10,837 nucleotides of DNA from Xanthobacteraceae bacterium (lineage in GTDB: Bacteria > Pseudomonadota > Alphaproteobacteria > Rhizobiales > Xanthobacteraceae), in NCBI GenBank assembly GCA_030043175.1, contig JASHYD010000363.1:1-10837 (forward strand), read 5' to 3'. Of this stretch, positions 6,898 through 10,837 are shown one piece after another. The translations under genes and the position numbers were made by a program. Under the pieces are notes generated by a model. It was not told the DNA's origin. It made no database searches and worked only from the letters and a program-made list of their open reading frames with translations. The stretch's first letter is position 1; each line of letters begins with the position of its first letter.

Positions 6898-8832
6898 CAG
6901 CATCGGGTCGAGCTTCAGGGCCTGGTCGTAGTCCGCAATAGCACGGTCGATGTCGCCCTTGTCGAGGTATGCCCGCCCGCGATTGTTGAAGGCAAAAGCA
7001 TCCCTTGGATCGAGCCTGATAGCCTGATCAGCATCGGCGATGGCATGGTCAAGGTCGCCTCGCAGCTCATTAATAGCTGCCCGATTGCTGTAGCCTCCCG
7101 CATATTGCGGATCAAGCATGATCGCCTGATTCGCGTCGGCCATCGCGCGATCAAAGTCGCCCTTTTTACCATACGCGAATCCGCGGTGGCTGTATGGGTT
7201 CGCAAAATTGGGGTTGAGTTTGATCGCCTGATCGAAATCGGCAATCGCGCGGTCGTAGTCGCCCTTGTCGATGTACGCGCGGCCGCGGTTGTTGTATGCG
7301 GCTTGGAGGTTCGGATTGAGCTTGATCGCCTGGTCACCGTCAGCGATCGCGCGCTCAACGTCCCCTTTCTTCCAAAAAACAAAGCCGCGGCTAATGTACG
7401 CTTCAGAAAATTTCGGATTGAGGGTGATCGCCCGATCGTAGTCGGCAATCGCCCGATCAAGATCGCCTTTCGCCAGATAGGCGAGACTGCGCCTATTGTA
7501 GGCGTTGACAACTTTCGGATCGATCCGGATCGCCTGATCGTAGTCGGCAATGGCACGATCATGGTCGCCTTTCGACTCATAGTCATAGCCGCGGAAGTTG
7601 TACGCGACGGCGAATCTTGGATCAAGCCTGATTGCCTCATCGTAGTCGGCGATCGCATGGTCACGGTCGCCCGTTGGCGGAATAAACACGGCCGCGGTTC
7701 TGGTAGGCGAGGGCGTATTTGGGGTCAAGCTCGATTGCCGTATCGTAGTCGGCGATCGCGCGGCCACGATCATCCTTCAGTTCATAGACGTAGCCGCGAT
7801 CGTTCCACGCACCAGCGTACTTTGGATTAATCATGATCGCCTGGTCGTAGTTTGCGATCGCCCGATCATTATCGCCTTTCGCTTGATAAGCACGGCCGCG
7901 GTTCTCGTAGGCGAAAACATATTTCGGATCCGCCATGATCGCCTGGTCGTAGTCCGCGATCGCCCGATCATTATCGCCTTTCGCCTGATAGGCACGGCCG
8001 CGGTCTTCGTAAGCGAAAACATATTTCGGATCCACCATGATTGCTTGACTGAAGTCGGCGATCGCGCTTGTCATGATCGCCCTTCCCCTCATGGGCACGG
8101 CCGCGATTGGTCCAGGCCACGTGGTTCTTCGGGTTGGTCTGGATCGCCTGATTGTAGTCGGCGATCGCACGATCGAGATCTCCTTTCGATTTGTAGGCAA
8201 AGCCGCGATCGTTATAGGCGTTGCTAAGGCTGGGATTGAGCTTGATCGCTTGGTCGCAGTCGACGATCGCCCGATCATAATCGGCTTTTGCATTGTCGGT
8301 GAAGCAACGGTTGATGTAGCTGTTGGCGTCCGTCGGATTGAGCTTGATCGCCTGATCGAAGTCGGCAATCGCACGGTCATGATCGCCTTTCGCGTTATAG
8401 GCGAGGCCACGGTTGTTGTAGACGGCAGCATCATTCGGATTGAGCGTGATCGCCCGGTTGAAGTCAGTGATCGCGTGATCGTTATCGCCTTTCGCTTGAT
8501 AGGTACGGCCGCGGCCCTGGTGGGCATCGGCCAAGTATGGGTCGAGCTTGATCGCCTGATCGTAGTCGGCGATCGCGCGGTTGTACTCGCCCTTGTTAGG
8601 CGAGGCCGCGTCGGTCGTGGGCGACGGAGTCCATCGGATTGAGGGCAATCGTCTGGTCGTAGTTAACGATCGCACGATTGTTGTCGCCTTTCGCTTGGTA
8701 GGCACGGCCGCGGCCATGGAACGCGTTGGCGTATTTCGGGTTAAGCCTGATTGCCTCATCGCAATCCGCGATCGCGCGGTCATACTCGCCCTTGTTAAAG
8801 TAGGCGTAGGCGCGTCGGTAATAGGCGGCCGC
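6898..8832 (-). repeat. Array of 19 TPR-coding units, 102-bp period
   Basis: Each unit encodes 34 residues of the pattern NRGxAYxxKGDxDRAIADYD-QAIxLNPxx. Nineteen units fit between the first (AAAYYRRAYAY) and the last, which ends in KLDPML. The span is 1935 bp, exactly 19 x 102 minus 3. This is the net effect of the three indels inferred inside the array (-5, +1, +1), so unit count and indel sizes support each other. It is a protein-coding repeat, not a CRISPR or satellite. Confidence 0.88.
7833..8036 (-). repeat. Two nearly identical adjacent TPR units (recent duplication)
   Basis: The 102-bp units at 7833-7934 and 7935-8036 differ at 8 positions (94/102 identical), much closer than other neighbours in the array. 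Both encode VFAYE(D/N)RGRAYQAKGD. They point to a recent single-unit duplication by slippage or unequal crossing-over. Confidence 0.8.
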
Positions 8833-9096
8833 ATTTTTTGGATCCTGTGCGATCCAGCGTGTGCAGGCCGTGATGGCATCGTCGCCGTCCGGCAGCGTTG
8901 CACATATTGCGGTCATCTGCCGCAGCCGGCGCGATAGCCAAGATGAAGGCCAACAGTACCGCTGCCGCACACGAGATCAGCTGATGCATGCCCCCTCGAC
9001 GTCATGTTCGGACTACGATTTCCACTCCTCGCACCCCGTGTCGATCCCTATTGCCGCTCGCTGCCTTCATGCAGTCATCGCGTGCGACGTACTTCT

Positions 9097-10307
9097 CTAC
9101 CTCTTCGCCACGAAATAGAAATCCCTCCGCCCTGGCAGCGAGCCGTAGGTGAACGGCTGCTGTCGATTGTTGGTGGCCTCCAGGACGTCGTCGCGGACAT
9201 AGTCGAACAGCCGGCGTACCTCGCGGCCCGGTACCTTCAATTCCGCCACAAAGGCCCGGGCGAATGGGCTGTTGACGCCGTCCACGGCGTCGGCCGCAAC
9301 TTCACCGTCCTTCGCGGAATAGATGACGAGCGTCCCAGGTTCCGCCACGCGACGCGACGGTGCGGCGCATGGTGTCCTTGAATGGATTGATGCGGCAGGC
9401 ATTGAGGACGAGAAGCCTCAACATCCGGGCTCCGCCGATTGCACGCAGCAATTCCTCATATGACATGGCCTCAGCCTCTACATCGCGTTCATCGAGGAGC
9501 TTGGCATCGATGGGAATGAGATAGTTGACGCGGTTGATCTCAATGCCGTGGCCGGCAAAATAGATCAGCGCCCAATCGGCTTTGTCGGCCTGATCGCGGA
9601 ATGTGCGCAAGGTCTTGACCATGGCGTCGCGGTCGAGGTCCATCTTCAGGTCGACCGTCTGAAAACCGACCTGGCGCAGGGTGTCCGCCACCGCCTTGGC
9701 GTCGCGCCGGGGGTTAGGCAGGAAAGCCGCGGAGCGGTATTCGGAGTTGCCGATCACCAGTGCGACGCGGCGTTCCGCAGATGCTGCCAGCTGCTTCGCC
9801 TTCGGGTTCGGTCGCGACGTGAGCGCAGCCTGCGTGCGTTCGCGGCCCTGGCGCGCCTCCGCCAGCATCGGAGCAATTCTCAGCGCCTGGTCGTAGTCTG
9901 CGTTCGCGTGGTCAAGATCGCCTTTGCCGAGGTATGCCTTGCCCCGGGTGCTGAACGCGAACGCGTCTCTTGCATTGAGGCGGATCGCGTTGTCGGCATC
10001 AGCGATTGCGAGGTCAAGGTCGCCTCGCAATGCATAAACAGCGGCGCGGTTGCTGTAATGTCGCAAATCGGGGCTTATTCACAAGCACCTGGTTGAGGTC
10101 AGCTATGGCGCGACCGAAATCGCCTTTTTTGCCGTACGCCACCCCGCGATTGCTGAGCGCCCCCTTACCCAATGGGTTGAGATTCAGTGCGTGCTCGCAA
10201 TCCGAGATGGCACGGTCGTAATCGCCCTTGTCGATGTAGGCGCGGCAGCGGTTGGTGCGGGCGACAAAGACTTTCGGGTTGATCCTGCGGGAGAGTGGCG
10301 GGAACAT
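9097..10307 (-). pseudogene. TPR-caspase protein, short copy, frameshifted and 5'-degraded
   Basis: A second member of the same family, 107 bp upstream of the long copy in the same direction. It holds four TPR units, aligning with units 16-19 of the long copy (shared landmarks RAYIDKGDYDRAI, GKKGDF, YSNRAA, then DAFAF ahead of the final unit). A linker and the caspase domain follow: ERRVALVIGNSEY, His in YFAGHGIEI (codon 9548-9550), and Cys in LNACRINPF (codon 9395-9397). The His-Cys distance is 51 codons, as in the long copy. The residue two before Cys is Asn (9401-9403) instead of the usual Asp. A 2-base loss at about 10055-10064 breaks TPR unit 3. A 35-base loss near 9345, judged against the long copy, removes the SGNDRGLAPPPEP region and breaks the frame before PGTLVIYSAKDGE. 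There is no signal peptide. A degraded leader (DDARLQACSR) is readable in another frame up to about 10340. Not expected to make the whole protein. Confidence 0.82.
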
Positions 10308-10691
10308 GCCTGAAGACGTGCATCATCGTGTTCCTTCTGCAAGGGGCCTCCCATCAGGGGCTGAGACAGACCATACCGAGAACTGGCCAGGCCCCTTCAC
10401 GGCGCCATCTCGCGGGCGCTGACTGCTTCGGTCGGCGGCGGAGCCGCTGCCCGCAAGCACCAGGGCTTGATCGTTTGCGTTTCCTGCCCGCGCTCCCGCC
10501 GTTATTCCTATAAGTAATTAAATACCTCCTAGCGCAAGCGATCAACGCGGCGCGATCGTTTTCAGAACTGCCCGAACAGTCGGGAGAGCGCAGCCCGTTC
10601 AGCCCAAGCCGCGAAGCCGCCTGAATCGCGCGGCGGGAAAATGAAGGTGAACAATATTTTTCGTCGGGCGTAGGTGCGGAAATGGCTCCCG
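10308..10691. other. Stretch without a recognisable gene
   Basis: The first ~35 bases hold the decayed leader of the short TPR-caspase copy. Beyond that, short open frames on both strands are Arg/Pro-rich and shadow-like. There is an AT-rich patch at about 10503-10528 in otherwise GC-rich DNA, and a small hairpin CCCGA-ACAG-TCGGG at 10571-10584. No promoter can be defended. Confidence 0.5.
10341..10397. repeat. 9-bp perfect inverted repeat with 39-base loop
   Basis: AAGGGGCCT at 10341-10349 and AGGCCCCTT at 10389-10397. It lies exactly where recognisable homology of the short TPR-caspase copy ends, so it could mark a rearrangement end or be an RNA structure. It is short enough to be chance in GC-rich DNA. 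Confidence 0.35.
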
Positions 10692-10837
10692 TTATCGCGA
10701 GGACGATCGGCGACGCATCGGGCCGGCAGATGGCTGAGCCGGGCAGTTGGCATACAGGATGGCGCCTTGTTCGTTGGTCAGCACGACAGGCGGAGCATCG
10801 AAGACCATCTGCGCAACCCGCCGAGCGGGCGATAGTG
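10692..10837 (-). CDS. Possible 3' end of an unidentified gene (5' end outside window)
   Basis: The - strand frame is open from 10835 to a TAA at 10692-10694, 47 codons. It begins with RRVAQMVFDAPPVVLTN and continues EQGAILYANCPAQ. The phrase resembles the start of a PAS domain (a Gly near ILYAN), but the tail turns Arg/Ser-rich, so the gene may be truncated or frameshifted. Too little is visible to name it. Confidence 0.25.
   Translation of the reverse strand, partial: LSPARRVAQMVFDAPPVVLTNEQGAILYANCPAQPSAGPMRRRSSSR

Larger units (their letters stand above)
6063..8989 (-). pseudogene. TPR-caspase protein, long copy, broken by five frameshifts
   Basis: Read from 8989 to 6063, the parts come in order: a signal peptide (MHQLISCAAAVLLAFILAIA), a short Cys-containing leader (RNMCNA, DDAITACTR), 19 TPR units, a linker, and a C14 caspase-like domain. 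That domain has ERRVALVIGNSEY as its first strand, the catalytic His in YFAGHGIEI (codon 6549-6551), the catalytic Cys in LDACRVNPF (codon 6396-6398), and the terminal block NSPFARAF to FTYGSLPGRRDFFFV. Such bacterial caspase homologues are secreted or periplasmic Arg/Lys-specific proteases or their inactive relatives, with TPRs for protein contacts. The frame is lost near 8890 (+1), 8597 (-5), 8068 (+1), 7681 (+1) and 6703 (-5). Only the last 209 codons, holding His and Cys but lacking the first strand, could be read as one piece. If any +1 sites are base-call errors, the two 5-bp losses still break the gene. Confidence 0.85.

Noticed and set aside
7045..8642. Long + strand open frames (7045-7830 and 8073-8642) with periodic Val/Ile/Arg-rich translations
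   Set aside because: They are the complement of the TPR array. The 102-bp period (a multiple of three) keeps an antisense frame open across units; no start site, domain or family resemblance supports them.
6898..8832. Regular repeats suggesting a CRISPR array or satellite
   Set aside because: The period is 102 bp with no unique spacers, and each unit translates to a standard 34-residue TPR.
10341..10400. TPP riboswitch (CTGAGA with GGGG and CCATACC nearby)
   Set aside because: The conserved GGGGTGC element and the 3' half of the aptamer are missing, and no thiamine gene follows.
10354..10753. Small - strand open frames (10354-10545, 10562-10753)
   Set aside because: Arg/Pro/Ser-rich translations without start signals or domains, typical of chance frames in GC-rich DNA.

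Overview
The window is high-GC DNA, and its protein types point to an alphaproteobacterium, most likely of the Bradyrhizobium/Rhodopseudomonas group. The pointers are a flavin amine oxidase paired with a c-type cytochrome, a Tat-exported family 5 solute-binding protein, TPR-caspase proteins, and a fragment resembling the nitrogen sensor kinase NtrY. The genus is inferred from remembered family resemblance, not from a search.

Left half (1-5375, all + strand). The 3' part of a flavin amine oxidase gene is followed 13 bp later by an exported monohaem cytochrome c. Together they look like an amine dehydrogenase that passes electrons to the respiratory chain. Next comes a lower-GC insert-like pair: a small ribbon-helix-helix (RHH) protein that overlaps by 4 bp a small membrane-anchored protein of unknown function. 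After 191 bp there is a second two-gene unit, a Tat-exported peptide/opine-type solute-binding protein and an amidase-signature hydrolase with a complete Lys-Ser-Ser triad. The outer genes suggest uptake and breakdown of amines and amides. No transporter permease or ATPase gene is in view.

Right half (5376-10837, all on the - strand). This is mostly a gene graveyard. Two tandem genes of the same family, each encoding TPR repeats plus a C14 caspase-like peptidase, are both broken by frameshifts. The longer copy (8989 to 6063) has a signal peptide, 19 TPR units of 34 residues and a caspase domain. The shorter copy (10307 to 9097) retains only four TPR units, equivalent to the last four of the long copy, plus the caspase domain. 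The exact 102-bp period of the array lets the indels be sized: the 19 units span 1935 bp, which is 19 x 102 minus 3. Seven inferred lesions in the two copies shift the frame in the same sense. Directly after the stop codon of the long copy lies a decayed fragment of an NtrY-like sensor kinase, covering the end of the sensor domain and the second membrane segment.

The last ~530 bp hold no gene I can name. They contain a 9-bp inverted repeat and, at the edge, a possible 3' end of another - strand gene. I see no rRNA, tRNA, CRISPR array or intact insertion sequence.
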